From the NCBI RefSeq assembly GCF_026130545.1, contig NZ_JAMOIM010000009.1, positions 124,001 through 188,000 of the forward strand: a stretch of 64,000 nt of DNA, given 5' to 3'. The position numbers and the translations under genes are program-made. The DNA is from Lichenifustis flavocetrariae (GTDB lineage Bacteria > Pseudomonadota > Alphaproteobacteria > Rhizobiales > Beijerinckiaceae). Position 1 is the stretch's first letter; each line of letters starts with the position of its first letter. Under the pieces are notes generated by a model that saw only the letters and a program-made list of their open reading frames with translations, had not been told where the DNA came from and did no database searches. Below are positions 9,061 to 19,134 of this stretch, in pieces.

Positions 9061-10305
9061 ATGGATGGCAAGACGGATGTGCTTGTGCTCGGAGCCGGCA
9101 TCGTCGGCGTCTCGGCAGCGATCCATCTGCAGCGCCGGGGGCGGGCCGTCGTGCTCGTGGACCGGCGCGGCGCCGGCGAAGAAACGAGTTACGGGAATGC
9201 CGGCCTGATCGAGCGTGCCTCGGTGTTTCCCTATGCGTTTCCACGAGAACTCGGAACGCTGATCCGTTACGCGCAGAACACGTCGACCGACGCCCATTAT
9301 CACTTCTCCGCACTCCCGACCGTCATGCCCTGGCTCGGCCGCTACTTCATGGCCTCCTCGCCCGAGGGCGTTGCCAAGACGGTGTCGGGCGCCTGGCCGC
9401 TGATCCAGCGCTCGCTCGACGAGCATGAGGATTTCATGGAGGCCGCACAGGCCAGCCACTTCCTGCGGAAGGTCGGCTGGATCAAAGCTTTTCGGGCCGA
9501 GGAAAGCCTGGAAAAAGGCATGGCGGAACTGGAGAAGCTCAAGCCCTATGGGCTGTCGATCGATACGCTCGATACGGCGGGGATCGCCGAGCGCGAACCG
9601 TTTCTCGGCGAGGGCCTCATCGGCGCCCTTCATTTCCGTGACCCCGGCGCGATTTCCGATCCCGGCGGGCTGGTCAAGGCCTATGCGGACTACTTCACGA
9701 CGCTGGGCGGCCGTTTCGTTCAAGGTGACGCGCAAACGCTGGAAGAACATCCCGCGGGATGGCAGGTCGAGACCGAAGCGGGGCCGGTTCAGTCGCGCGA
9801 TGTCGTCGTGGCGCTAGGGCCTTGGTCGAACACGATCTACGAAAAGCTCGGATATGCGATGCCACTCGGTATCAAACGTGGCTATCACCAGCACTTCCAT
9901 CCGAACGGCAATGCGGTGCTTAATCGCCCCGTGCTCGATGTCGATGGCGGCTTCCTGCTCGCCCCGATGATGCGCGGCATTCGCCTGACGACAGGCGCCG
10001 AATTCGCCGACCGCGACGCGGCTCCCTCTCCTGTGCAGGTCGAGCGCGCTATTCCGAAGGCCCGGAAGCTATTTCCACTCGGTGATGCTGTCGAAGACAA
10101 GCCCTGGATGGGCGCCCGCCCCTGCTTCCCGGACATGCTGCCGGTGATTGACAAGGGTGACAAGCATAAGGGCCTCTGGTTTGACTTCGGCCACCAGCAT
10201 CATGGCTTGACGCTGGGCCCGGTCACAGGCCGACTTCTAGCAGAGATGATCACGGGAGAAGAGCCGTTCACCGATCCGAGCCCCTATCGAGCGGACCGAT
10301 TCTAG
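9061..10305 (+). CDS. FAD-dependent oxidoreductase, D-amino-acid dehydrogenase-like
   Basis: A 414-residue flavoprotein of the DAO/DadA family. The dinucleotide-binding motif VLGAGIVGVSAAIHL lies at residues 9-23, followed by the acidic residue in VDRRGAGEETSYGNAG. The end has WFDFGHQHHGLTLGPVTGRL, the conserved FAD-contacting tail. It likely oxidises a D-amino acid or similar amine with electrons passed to the respiratory chain; the substrate cannot be read from sequence. An upstream ATG at 8989 gives an unconserved 24-residue extension, so I chose 9061, which has AAGG upstream. It stands alone, divergent from coxG. Confidence 0.85.
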   Translation: MDGKTDVLVLGAGIVGVSAAIHLQRRGRAVVLVDRRGAGEETSYGNAGLIERASVFPYAFPRELGTLIRYAQNTSTDAHYHFSALPTVMPWLGRYFMASSPEGVAKTVSGAWPLIQRSLDEHEDFMEAAQASHFLRKVGWIKAFRAEESLEKGMAELEKLKPYGLSIDTLDTAGIAEREPFLGEGLIGALHFRDPGAISDPGGLVKAYADYFTTLGGRFVQGDAQTLEEHPAGWQVETEAGPVQSRDVVVALGPWSNTIYEKLGYAMPLGIKRGYHQHFHPNGNAVLNRPVLDVDGGFLLAPMMRGIRLTTGAEFADRDAAPSPVQVERAIPKARKLFPLGDAVEDKPWMGARPCFPDMLPVIDKGDKHKGLWFDFGHQHHGLTLGPVTGRLLAEMITGEEPFTDPSPYRADRF

Positions 10306-10474
10306 AATTAGGAGGCCTAAAGGGTCGCCCCCCGCTCTCCTGGCGGGCGCTTTGGTAGCCGAAAACGAGGCTTTTCCGCATAGCCGGTGTCAATGATGAG
10401 GCGGCGCTTCGTCGTCTTTATCTCGCTGTCGCAATTCAAAAGTACCAAAGTCTCGCAGTGACGAGGCGTAATCC

Positions 10475-11542
10475 ATGACCGATCAGACTTTCGACGCCGT
10501 TTCGGCGTCGACCCCGGCGCAGGATCGCCCATTTCCCGCTCGTGCCCTCGCGCCGACTTCGGCGTTTTGGCTCGCGATGTTCGCCGCAAGCGCGCTCGGC
10601 GCTAATATCGGAGACTTGTGCGCCGACTACCTCGGCTTGGGTCTGGAGACTTCCTTCGCGTCGCTGGCGGTGATTTGCGCCCTGATGATCTGGGGTGATC
10701 GTGAGAACGGGGGCCGTACCGAATTCTTCTATTGGCTTGCCATCATTTGCCTCCGGGCGGTCGCGACCAATGTCGGCGACTACTTCACCCACGCATTGGG
10801 CATGAACTATCTCCTCGCGACGGTCGTCCTCGGCGCGATGACGTTGGTGTGCGGTTATTACACGCTGCCAGCCGCCGAAGGCCGGTCTCCTCGGATCGAT
10901 CTCCGCTACTGGGGAGCGATGTTCGTCGGCGGTGTTTTTGGAACAGTTGGCGGCGATATGGTCTCGCACAGCGTCGGTCTGTTCCTCTCAGCGACGCTGC
11001 TCACGGTGCTTTTGCTGGCGGTCATCCGCGTGCGCAATCTCGCCGCGCCGACCGCGATGGTCGGTTATTGGTGCGTGGTGCTCGCCGAGCGAGCGGCGGG
11101 TACCGCCATGGGCGACTGGCTCGCGAAAAGCCGCGGCTTGAATTTAGGTCTGCCCGTCTCGATCGTCCTCACGACCTCGGTTCTCCTCATCGCGCTCTCA
11201 ATGCGCGCCGGCCCTAAGAGGACGGATGCGAGCGTGGGTTTTGGCTCGGCGATCCGCGTTCTGTTGCCCGCCCTCCGGCTCGCGCTCATCGGTCTGTCCC
11301 TGGTCGGATGCTTTTTCATGATGCGGATCTACGTCCTGCAGCGGCCGGGTGATCCATCCCTGGTTCTGTCCTACGGAATTGGGCTTGCCATAAACGCCTT
11401 CTATCTTTGCTGCCAGGAACTGAGCTCAGTGGGATCATCGCGCAGCTTGCGGCTGATTTCCCTGTGGTTCGCGGTCAAGCGTCATGAATTCGATCAATGG
11501 GCTCAGGCGAGAGAGGTCGAACTGCGCGATCGGACCCGCTAA
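10475..11542 (+). CDS. polytopic membrane protein with four internal repeats (COG4705-like)
   Basis: A 355-residue integral membrane protein with about nine or ten hydrophobic segments. It resembles the COG4705 family of uncharacterised membrane-anchored proteins. Four copies of a short motif GD-x6-G[LM] occur at evenly spaced sites: residues 46-55, 101-110, 160-169 and 213-222. Within each copy the fifth residue is small (A/T/S/A) and the sixth polar (D/H/H/K). This suggests two-helix units arranged around a polar path. No ATP site or known transporter signature is visible, and the function is unknown. It has no operon partner. Confidence 0.72.
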   Translation: MTDQTFDAVSASTPAQDRPFPARALAPTSAFWLAMFAASALGANIGDLCADYLGLGLETSFASLAVICALMIWGDRENGGRTEFFYWLAIICLRAVATNVGDYFTHALGMNYLLATVVLGAMTLVCGYYTLPAAEGRSPRIDLRYWGAMFVGGVFGTVGGDMVSHSVGLFLSATLLTVLLLAVIRVRNLAAPTAMVGYWCVVLAERAAGTAMGDWLAKSRGLNLGLPVSIVLTTSVLLIALSMRAGPKRTDASVGFGSAIRVLLPALRLALIGLSLVGCFFMMRIYVLQRPGDPSLVLSYGIGLAINAFYLCCQELSSVGSSRSLRLISLWFAVKRHEFDQWAQAREVELRDRTR

Positions 11543-11600
11543 GTGCCGAGCGCACCTCGACGGGAGATGACCGCTGCGATCGGTCAAGCTGTTCCGTGAC

Positions 11601-12596
11601 TCAGGTTTCCTGTCTGAATCTCTGGCGCCAGCTTGGCAGCGCCCTATCGAACGGGAGCGACGTTGCCTCGAAAACAGCGCGCGCGATAGCGCGGGCGAGG
11701 CAATCGGCTGCGAGCGCACCAATCTCGGTGAGTTGATGGAGCGTTGGGGCTTCTTTGGCGGTCCCGCCGGTCGCGGCGGCGAACACGACATCGCCGTCGA
11801 GGGCAGCATGGCTCGGCCGGATAGCGCGGGCCATTCCGTCATGGGCCATGACAGCAAGCCGCTTGCATTGCGCCTTTGTCATTGCGGCATCCGTCGCCAC
11901 GATGGCGATCGTGGTGTTTTGCGGCGTATGGCCTTTCACCCGAAGATGGCCGTTTGCAGGCCAGGATGCAGGCATACCGAGGCCCCCGAACTCGGCCTCG
12001 CGCTCAAAGGTGGCAGCCCAAAAATAGGGACCGTCGCCGATAGTGGTTTGGCCGAGCGCGTTGACGACCACCAGGGCTCCGACCGTGAAGCCGGATGGTG
12101 TCACCGCGCTCGTCGAGCCGAGGCCTCCCTTGAGGTCGGCGGTCGTGGCGCCGAGACCGGCGCCGACACTGCCGAGTGCAAAATCAACCGACGCGGCGAC
12201 CGCGCTCGCGTAGCCTAGATCCCAGTAGGGAGGCATGCGGCCCCAGTCTTTGTCGCCCCCGTTGCCGAGATCGAACAGGATTGCGCCGGGCACGATTGGG
12301 ATGAGGAACTGGCCGACCGCAAAACCACGGCCCTGTTCACGCAATGCGCCTTGGACCCCGCCCATGCTGTCGAGACCAAAAGCGGAGCCGCCTGACAATA
12401 CCAGGGCATCGACCCCCTCCACCGTCATATCCGGCTCAAGCAAAGCCGCGTCGCGGACCCCGGGCGCCCCTCCCTGGATCGAGATCGAAGCGATCGTCGG
12501 GCTGTCAAAGATCAGCGTCGTGACACCGGACGCAAGTCGTTCGTCCTGCGCATGGCCAACCCGCAGGCCGGGAATATCGGTGATCAAGTTTCGCAT
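11601..12596 (-). CDS. P1 (S58) family peptidase, DmpA-like
   Basis: A 331-residue protein beginning MRNLITDIPGLRVGHAQDER, the conserved opening of the P1 family. It has VLSGGSAFGLDSMGGVQGAL and the self-cleavage region DLKGGLGSTSAVTPSG, in which a serine or threonine after glycine becomes the nucleophile of the mature N-terminal hydrolase. Relatives are aminopeptidases or beta-peptidyl hydrolases. There is no signal peptide, so it is cytoplasmic. The end of the membrane-protein gene converges on it, and ccdA is divergent 72 bp from its start. Confidence 0.88.
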   Translation of the reverse strand: MRNLITDIPGLRVGHAQDERLASGVTTLIFDSPTIASISIQGGAPGVRDAALLEPDMTVEGVDALVLSGGSAFGLDSMGGVQGALREQGRGFAVGQFLIPIVPGAILFDLGNGGDKDWGRMPPYWDLGYASAVAASVDFALGSVGAGLGATTADLKGGLGSTSAVTPSGFTVGALVVVNALGQTTIGDGPYFWAATFEREAEFGGLGMPASWPANGHLRVKGHTPQNTTIAIVATDAAMTKAQCKRLAVMAHDGMARAIRPSHAALDGDVVFAAATGGTAKEAPTLHQLTEIGALAADCLARAIARAVFEATSLPFDRALPSWRQRFRQET

Positions 12597-12668
12597 GTCC
12601 CTGCCCTCTCTGTGCCCCGCTCACTGCTTTCCGCTACCGGCACCCTGTGGCTTGAGGTAGGAAAAGGC

Positions 12669-13400
12669 ATGTCTTCGAACGTCAGCGTCACCGCCGCCTT
12701 CATCGCGGGTCTTATCTCGTTTCTTAGCCCTTGCGTCTTACCGCTTGTTCCGCCCTACCTTTGTTATCTCGCCGGATCGACGCTCGACGAATTGCAAAGT
12801 ACCGACGCAGCCCGCACGCGGCGAGATGCGGTGCTGGCAAGCCTCTTCTTCGTAGCCGGCTTCACCACTGTGTTCGTGGCACTTGGGGCGACCGCCTCGG
12901 TGTTCGGCCAAATGATCCGGCAATTCAACACAGCCTTTTCGATCGCGGCCGGCTTCGCAATCATATTGATGGGGCTGCACTTCATCGGCCTCTTCCGTCT
13001 CACCCTGCTCTATCGGGAGAAGCGCGTCAGTGTCGAACGCTCCAGCGGACTCGGTGCCGCTTATGTCATGGGCCTCGCCTTCGCGTTCGGCTGGACACCC
13101 TGCATCGGTCCGATCCTGGCCGCGATCTTGGCAATCGCCGGGTCAGAAAGCACGGTGGCACATGGCGCGGCCCTGCTCGGCGTCTACTCGGCCGGCCTAG
13201 GCCTGCCCTTCGTGGCAGCGGCCTTCGCGGTAGGGGGATTCCTCCGGTTCCTGCGCGGGTTCCGCCGTCATTTTCAAACGGTCGAGAGGGTCGCCGGCGC
13301 GCTTCTCGTGGTCACCGGCATCGCGTTCCTCACGGGCGGCATGCAGAGCCTGTCGTATTGGCTGATCGAGACATTCCCGGGCCTCGCCTCACTCGGCTGA
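12669..13400 (+). CDS. ccdA: cytochrome c biogenesis protein CcdA
   Basis: A 243-residue membrane protein with six hydrophobic segments. The two redox-active cysteines sit in SPCVLPLVPPYLCYLAG near the start and in GWTPCIGPILA after residue 135. CcdA moves reducing equivalents from cytoplasmic thioredoxin to periplasmic thiol-disulfide proteins needed for cytochrome c maturation. The open frame begins earlier, but the first 39 residues are not conserved and the ATG at 12669 precedes the first membrane segment. It is followed by a strong intrinsic terminator. Confidence 0.93.
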   Translation: MSSNVSVTAAFIAGLISFLSPCVLPLVPPYLCYLAGSTLDELQSTDAARTRRDAVLASLFFVAGFTTVFVALGATASVFGQMIRQFNTAFSIAAGFAIILMGLHFIGLFRLTLLYREKRVSVERSSGLGAAYVMGLAFAFGWTPCIGPILAAILAIAGSESTVAHGAALLGVYSAGLGLPFVAAAFAVGGFLRFLRGFRRHFQTVERVAGALLVVTGIAFLTGGMQSLSYWLIETFPGLASLG

Positions 13401-13432
13401 GGCGGTCATTTCCCCTGGACGCTCCTCAAACT

Positions 13433-13467
13433 AAACGCTCCCGGCCTGGTTGGGCCGGGAGCGTTTT
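13433..13467 (+). terminator. intrinsic terminator after ccdA
   Basis: A perfect 14-bp inverted repeat (left arm 13433-13446, right arm 13453-13466) with a 6-nt loop is followed by a run of T. It lies between the convergent ccdA and livK genes. The A-rich left flank means it could also stop leftward livK... transcription arriving from the right only after that gene's end, so it may serve both directions. Confidence 0.9.
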
Positions 13468-13505
13468 TAAACTAAGCCTCGGCGTGGAGTACCGAAGTCA
13501 GACGA

Positions 13506-14624
13506 TCAATCGTTCTCGAAATAGGTGATCTTGTCGTCCGGACCTTTTTTCCATGTGTACATCACATAGGCCGCCTGCTTGAGGTCGCCCTTCTTGTCGA
13601 ACGAGAGATCGCCAAGCACTGTGTGGAAGGTCGCGCCGGTGTGCATGTATTCGGCCATCTTCTTCGGCTCGACCGACTTCACGTGCTCGGCAGCTTCAGC
13701 CATGATCTGAACCGCGGCGTAGCTGTAGAGCGTATAGGCCTGCGGATCGAAGTTCTTGGCCGCGAATTCCTTCACGACGGCAGCGGCGGTCGCCTTCTTG
13801 CGCGGGTCGGGACCGAAGGTCATCAACGTGCCGATAACACCAGGACCACCGATGGCCGCGAATTCGTTGTCAGTGATGCCGTCTCCGGACATCATGGTGG
13901 CTTGAACCCCCTGGTCGCGCATCTGCCGCACGATCAAACCACCTTCCGGATGCAGGCCGCCCCAATAGACGATATCGGCGCCGGAGGCCTTCACCTTGGA
14001 CACGATGGCCGAATAGTCCTTCTCACCGGCATTGACGCCTTCGTAAAGAACGGGCTTCAGGCCGGCCTTTGCAAGCGCGTCCTTGGTGGCATCGGCAAGG
14101 CCCTTCCCATAGGTGGTCTTGTCGTGCAGAACGGCGATCTTTTTGCCCTTGAGATGCTCTTCAATATACTTCGCAGCGACGGCGCCCTGCTGGTCGTCAC
14201 GACCGCAGGTGCGGAACACGTCCCACTTGCCCTTCTCGGTGAGGGTGGGATTGGTGGCCGATGGCGTGATCATCAGCATGTTGTTTTCGAGGTAGACATC
14301 GGAGGCCGGAATGGTCACGCCAGAGTTAAAGTGACCGACGACCCATTTCACGCCGTCGCCCACGAACTTGTTGGCGACAGAGACGCCCTGCTTAGGATCG
14401 GACACGTCGTCGCCGACGTCGACCGAGATCTTCTGACCGAGCACGCCGCCCTTGGCGTTAAGATCGTCCACCGCTTGCTGGGCGCCATTCTGCAACTGCG
14501 CTCCGAAGGCCGCGTTAGGGCCGGTGATGGGGCCAGCGATGCCGAGCTTGATTTCGGCCTGGGCCGCACCGGCGTAGGCCAAACCTGCCGCCAGTACGAA
14601 GCCCGTTAGTCCAAGATATTTCAT
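13506..14624 (-). CDS. livK: branched-chain amino-acid ABC transporter, periplasmic binding protein
   Basis: A 372-residue exported protein. The signal peptide runs MKYLGLTGFVLAAGLAYAGA to a cut after AAQA. The mature part begins EIKLGIAGPITGPNAAFG, then GGVLGQKISVDVGDDVSDPK, the Leu/Ile/Val-binding protein fold. It captures branched-chain amino acids in the periplasm for LivHMGF. The first 11 residues of the longer open frame are excluded because the ATG at 14624 starts the signal peptide. It is the last gene of the liv cluster and is set apart from the upstream genes by a hairpin-containing spacer of 153 bp. Confidence 0.93.
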   Translation of the reverse strand: MKYLGLTGFVLAAGLAYAGAAQAEIKLGIAGPITGPNAAFGAQLQNGAQQAVDDLNAKGGVLGQKISVDVGDDVSDPKQGVSVANKFVGDGVKWVVGHFNSGVTIPASDVYLENNMLMITPSATNPTLTEKGKWDVFRTCGRDDQQGAVAAKYIEEHLKGKKIAVLHDKTTYGKGLADATKDALAKAGLKPVLYEGVNAGEKDYSAIVSKVKASGADIVYWGGLHPEGGLIVRQMRDQGVQATMMSGDGITDNEFAAIGGPGVIGTLMTFGPDPRKKATAAAVVKEFAAKNFDPQAYTLYSYAAVQIMAEAAEHVKSVEPKKMAEYMHTGATFHTVLGDLSFDKKGDLKQAAYVMYTWKKGPDDKITYFEND

Positions 14625-14662
14625 ACGCTGTCCCCGATGTGAGATGGAGTATCGCAAGGTTC

Positions 14663-14687
14663 GGCGCGCAGCCTCCAGGCTCGCGCC
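14663..14687 (-). promoter_or_regulatory. stem-loop in the spacer upstream of livK
   Basis: An 11-bp GC-rich inverted repeat with one bulged base lies between the DUF6867-like gene and livK on the transcribed strand. No U-tract follows. It may stabilise or process the livK part of the transcript, giving the binding protein a higher level than the membrane genes. This role is inferred. Confidence 0.45.
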
Positions 14688-14777
14688 GGAGATGTTGCTG
14701 ATTTCGTGGAAGTTGTCACGTGGAAATCAGGCAAGCTTACGCCGTCTGTCCCGCTCGATGCCGGACGCATCGAACGT

Positions 14778-15130
14778 TCAAGATTTCATCGTCCAGCCGA
14801 TCGGACCCGACCGGCTGTAGATCCAGGAATATTGGGTGCTCATCTGCTCGGAGCGCCGTGACCGGTACCCGTAGATCGCCGCTAGAATAGCGACCAAAAA
14901 GGACACGATGTAATACTGCAGGTTGAGCAGTTCTTCGCCGAACAAGGCGTAATGAAGAAACCGGACCCCAGCCGCCAGGATCAGCATGTAGAAGGGCACG
15001 ATCCAGAACCCGCGCCACGTTCCTGAGATCGCTCGACCGGCCTGCCACGCGAGGATCCCGCCGATCACGACCGTGAGAGCGATGAAGTGAAACAGACCGC
15101 CGTCATCCGTGGTGTAGAGAAGGCCGCCCA

Positions 15131-15131
<1 letters not shown>
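14778..15131 (-). CDS. DUF6867-like small membrane protein of the liv operon
   Basis: A 117-residue protein with three hydrophobic segments: about residues 14-30 (FIALTVVIGGILAWQAG), 42-60 (FWIVPFYMLILAAGVRFLHY) and 70-90 (LQYYIVSFLVAILAAIYGY). It is followed by a basic, polar tail ending GWTMKS. I recognise it as the small protein found next to livF in Hyphomicrobiales and named DUF6867, of unknown function. Its start overlaps the livF stop by one base, so it is translated with the transporter and may be an accessory subunit. Confidence 0.78.
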
Positions 15132-15894
<763 letters not shown>

Positions 15895-15898
<4 letters not shown>

Positions 15899-16821
15899 GA
15901 GGCTTTCTCCGCCATGTCGATTTCGGCCTCGACTTCTTCGACCTCTTCGTCCTCCACACCCAGATAAGCCGCGATGACCCTGGGGTCGTTGCGGATTTCT
16001 TGAGGCGTGCCGTCCGCGATCTTGGTGCCGTAATCGAGCACGACAACGTGATCCGAGATTTCCATGACGACACTCATGTCATGCTCAATAAGCAGAACGG
16101 CCGTGTTGTGATCGTTGCGGATGGAGCGCAGCAGGGCGTTGAGCTCGAGCGATTCTCGTGGGTTGAGGCCCGCCGCCGGCTCGTCCAGGCACAGCAGGAT
16201 CGGGTCGGTACACATGGCACGCGCGATTTCCAGCCGGCGCTGATCGCCATAAGGAAGGTCGCCCGCCGGATCGTCGGCGCGGTCCAGAAGACCGATCTTG
16301 TCGAGCCATGAGATCGCCTTGGCGACCGCCGCTTTCTCCTTGGCCTTGTAACCGCCGATCCCCAGCACGCCGAGGACCGTGTAGCCGGATGCTTTCATCA
16401 AGGCATTATGCTGGGCGACCAGCAGGTTCTCCAGGACCGTCATACCGGTGAAGAGGCGAATATTCTGGAAGGTTCGGGCCACGCGCGCCTTGTCGGCGAT
16501 CTCGTGCCCAGGCATCCGCTCGAGGAGATAGATATTCCCTGAATTGCTCTTACCGTGGCGTGCGCCGGTTCCGGTCAGGTGCTCGACATCCGGCGCGGCG
16601 GCAATCCCCTGGCGCGCCAGAGCCAATCTGCCTTCGGTGGGTTTATAGAAGCCGGTCACACAGTTGAAGACCGTCGTCTTGCCGGCGCCATTCGGGCCGA
16701 TCAGGGCTGTGATGTCGGTTCGACCGACCGAAAAGCTCAGGTTGTTGACGGCCACGAGTCCGCCAAACCTCATGGTCAAGTGTTCGACAACGAGGAGGGG
16801 GTCGGTCTGCCAGGAGGACAT
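15895..16821 (-). CDS. livG: branched-chain amino-acid ABC transporter ATP-binding protein LivG
   Basis: A 308-residue ATPase, longer than the E. coli protein (255). The Walker A motif is GPNGAGKTTVFNC, the family region RVARTFQNIRLFTGMTVLEN and the Walker B ILLCLDEPAAGLNP. About 40 extra residues (from RLALARQG to LPGHEIADKA) are inserted between Walker A and the Q-loop region; this insert is usual in Hyphomicrobiales. The C-terminus is acidic (DEEVEEVEAEID). It touches livM upstream and overlaps livF downstream. Confidence 0.93.
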
Positions 16822-18212
16822 CAGCCGTGCCCTTCCTTTACGAGGGATCCGGAAATCGCCTTTTGCTCCTTGTAGAAAATCGAGGGGGTCCGGGTCGAGA
16901 TGATCCCGCGCGGTTTCAGGATCATCATAAGGACCATGCCGGCCCCAAAGATCAGCATCCGGTACTGCACAGGATCAAAGTCCCTCCCGAACACGGCCTT
17001 CAAGAAGTCGAGTTCACGCAGGATCTCGGTGCCGCCGATCATCAGCACGGCGGCGAGAGCAACGCCGATCTGCGACCCCATGCCGCCCAGCACCACGATG
17101 GCCAGGATGGTTGCCGATTCGATGAAGGTGAAACTCTCCGGGCTGACGAACCCCTGGCGCACCGCGAAAAACGATCCCGCGAAGCCCCCGAACATGGCCC
17201 CAAGCGCGAAGGCCGTCAGCTTGGTGTTCGTGGTGTTGATGCCCAGCGACCGGCAGGCGATCTCATCCTCGCGCAAGGCTTCCCAAGCGCGTCCGACCGG
17301 TAGGCGGCGCAGCCGCAACGTCACGGCATTGGTGAGCAGGGCCAGAGCCAGAATCAGGTAGAACAGGAAAATGGTGCGTTGGATCGGCGAATAGTCCATG
17401 CCGAAGAGATGCGCGAACCCGTCGTCATCATCCGTGAACGGCACTCCGAAGAAGGTCGCGCGCGGGATCGAGGAGATGCCCGCGTAGCCGTTGGTCAGGT
17501 CTGTCCAATTGATCAACACCAGCCGGATGATCTCACCGAACGCCAGTGTGACGATCGCGAGGTAATCCCCCCGGAGGCGCAGCACTGGGAAGCCAAGGAT
17601 GATACCCCAGAATGCCGCAAGAAGGCCTGCTAGGGGCAAGCAAATCCAAAAGCTGAGCCCGAAGGTGGTGGACAGCAGCGCGTAAGAATAGGCACCGACC
17701 GCATAGAAGGCCACATAACCGAGATCGAGGAGCCCCGAGAGGCCCACTACGATGTTCAACCCCCAGCCGAGCATCACATAGATGAGGATCTGGATACCGT
17801 AATTATTGATCCATTTCAGCGAGCCGCCGGCGCCAAGCGCCGCCACCATCACCATCGGGAAGGCGATCAGAGCCGCCACCCCGAACCAGCTTGCATAGCG
17901 GATCAGGAAGGTCGCCGAGGCGGATGGCGCTTTTGGCAGCGTCGGAGCACGGGTAGCCCGTGGTCGAGACCGGAACAAGATAGCCGCGAACCGGCCGACG
18001 AAAACCAGGATCGCGGCTGTGATCGGCCATGACCAGCGCGGGACGACGATCAGATGGTTCGAAATGTCCTCTTGTGTCCTGAAGGCCAGGATCGGGAATG
18101 ACAAGCCGAGCGTCACAAGAGCGGCAAAGCCAGCGTCCTTGACGGCAGCCATGATGTCGAAACCACCGCTCACCGGCTCGGCAGCCACGGGTTTGCTCGC
18201 TTGGATCTGCAT
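16821..18212 (-). CDS. livM: branched-chain amino-acid ABC transporter permease LivM
   Basis: A 463-residue permease. The conserved core includes GLSGLLDLGYVAFYAVGAYS, LRLRGDYLAIVTLAFGEIIR and GRAWEALREDEIACRSLGIN, the EAA-type loop that contacts the ATPases. About 120 residues with extra hydrophobic segments precede the usual start, as in E. coli LivM and other long forms. It forms the channel with LivH. It starts 4 bp after the livH stop and its end abuts livG. Confidence 0.93.
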   Translation of the reverse strand: MQIQASKPVAAEPVSGGFDIMAAVKDAGFAALVTLGLSFPILAFRTQEDISNHLIVVPRWSWPITAAILVFVGRFAAILFRSRPRATRAPTLPKAPSASATFLIRYASWFGVAALIAFPMVMVAALGAGGSLKWINNYGIQILIYVMLGWGLNIVVGLSGLLDLGYVAFYAVGAYSYALLSTTFGLSFWICLPLAGLLAAFWGIILGFPVLRLRGDYLAIVTLAFGEIIRLVLINWTDLTNGYAGISSIPRATFFGVPFTDDDDGFAHLFGMDYSPIQRTIFLFYLILALALLTNAVTLRLRRLPVGRAWEALREDEIACRSLGINTTNTKLTAFALGAMFGGFAGSFFAVRQGFVSPESFTFIESATILAIVVLGGMGSQIGVALAAVLMIGGTEILRELDFLKAVFGRDFDPVQYRMLIFGAGMVLMMILKPRGIISTRTPSIFYKEQKAISGSLVKEGHG

Positions 18213-18216
18213 CAGC

Positions 18217-19134
18217 TCAGACCTTTTCGATTTCAGGCCGCCCGAGCAGGCCGGAGGGCATGAAGATCAGCGTCAGGGCCAGGATGGAAAACGCGGCGAC
18301 ATCCTTATAGTCGGACGAAAAATAAGCCGACCAAAACACTTCGATCAGACCGATCAGCAGACCTCCAAGGACGGCGCCTGGCAGCGAGCCAATACCCCCC
18401 AGGACGGCCGCCGTGAAAGCCTTCACGCCGGGAATGAACCCGTCTGAAAAGTTCACCACACCATAGTAGCTCATGTAGAGCACGCCAGCCACGGCCGCCA
18501 AGGCCGCACCGATGACGAAGGTCAGGGAGATCGTGCGATCCACGTCGATGCCAAGCAACGCTGCCATCCGCCGATCCTGCTCGCACGCCCGCTGCGCTCG
18601 ACCCAATGAGGTCTTTTGAACAAGATACCAGAAGCCCGCCAGCAGCACGGCCGTGACCAAGACGATCAGGATCTGCTTGAGCGAAAGTGTTACATCATAG
18701 GTGCCCCCCGTGGTCAGGTGGATCACTTTGTCGAACATGGGCGGGATCGTTTTATTGCGTGGTCCCTGCACGACTTGCACAAAATTCGACAGGAAGATCG
18801 ACATCCCGATCGCTGAGATCAGCGGTGCCAGCCGAAACGATCCGCGAAGGGGTCGATACGCCACTCTTTCGATTGCCCAGTTCCAGAGGGCCGTCAGGAC
18901 CATGGCGCCGATCAGGACGATCACGAAGGCCAGCGGGATCGAGGTCATTCCGAGCAACTGCGTCAGAACGACGAACAGCATGAGGGCGATGAAAGCGGAC
19001 AACATGAAAACATCGCCATGCGCGAAATTGACCATGCCGATAATCCCGAAAACCATCGTGTAGCCAATGGCGATCAGGCCGTAGATCGATCCCAAGGTCA
19101 GCCCGTTGATCAACTGCTGTAGAAAGACTTCCAT
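18217..19134 (-). CDS. livH: branched-chain amino-acid ABC transporter permease LivH
   Basis: A 305-residue permease with about eight membrane segments. It begins MEVFLQQLINGLTLGSIYGL, the LivH hallmark, then GMVNFAHGDVFMLSAF. The cytoplasmic loop GRAQRACEQDRRMAALLGID is the EAA-type motif that contacts the ATP-binding subunits. It is the first gene of the leftward liv operon. The promoter should lie in the 229-bp spacer shared with the divergent purB. Confidence 0.94.
   Translation of the reverse strand: MEVFLQQLINGLTLGSIYGLIAIGYTMVFGIIGMVNFAHGDVFMLSAFIALMLFVVLTQLLGMTSIPLAFVIVLIGAMVLTALWNWAIERVAYRPLRGSFRLAPLISAIGMSIFLSNFVQVVQGPRNKTIPPMFDKVIHLTTGGTYDVTLSLKQILIVLVTAVLLAGFWYLVQKTSLGRAQRACEQDRRMAALLGIDVDRTISLTFVIGAALAAVAGVLYMSYYGVVNFSDGFIPGVKAFTAAVLGGIGSLPGAVLGGLLIGLIEVFWSAYFSSDYKDVAAFSILALTLIFMPSGLLGRPEIEKV

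Noticed and set aside
11568..11586. 6-bp hairpin between the membrane-protein and P1 peptidase genes
   Set aside because: Short stem, no T-run; could be chance.
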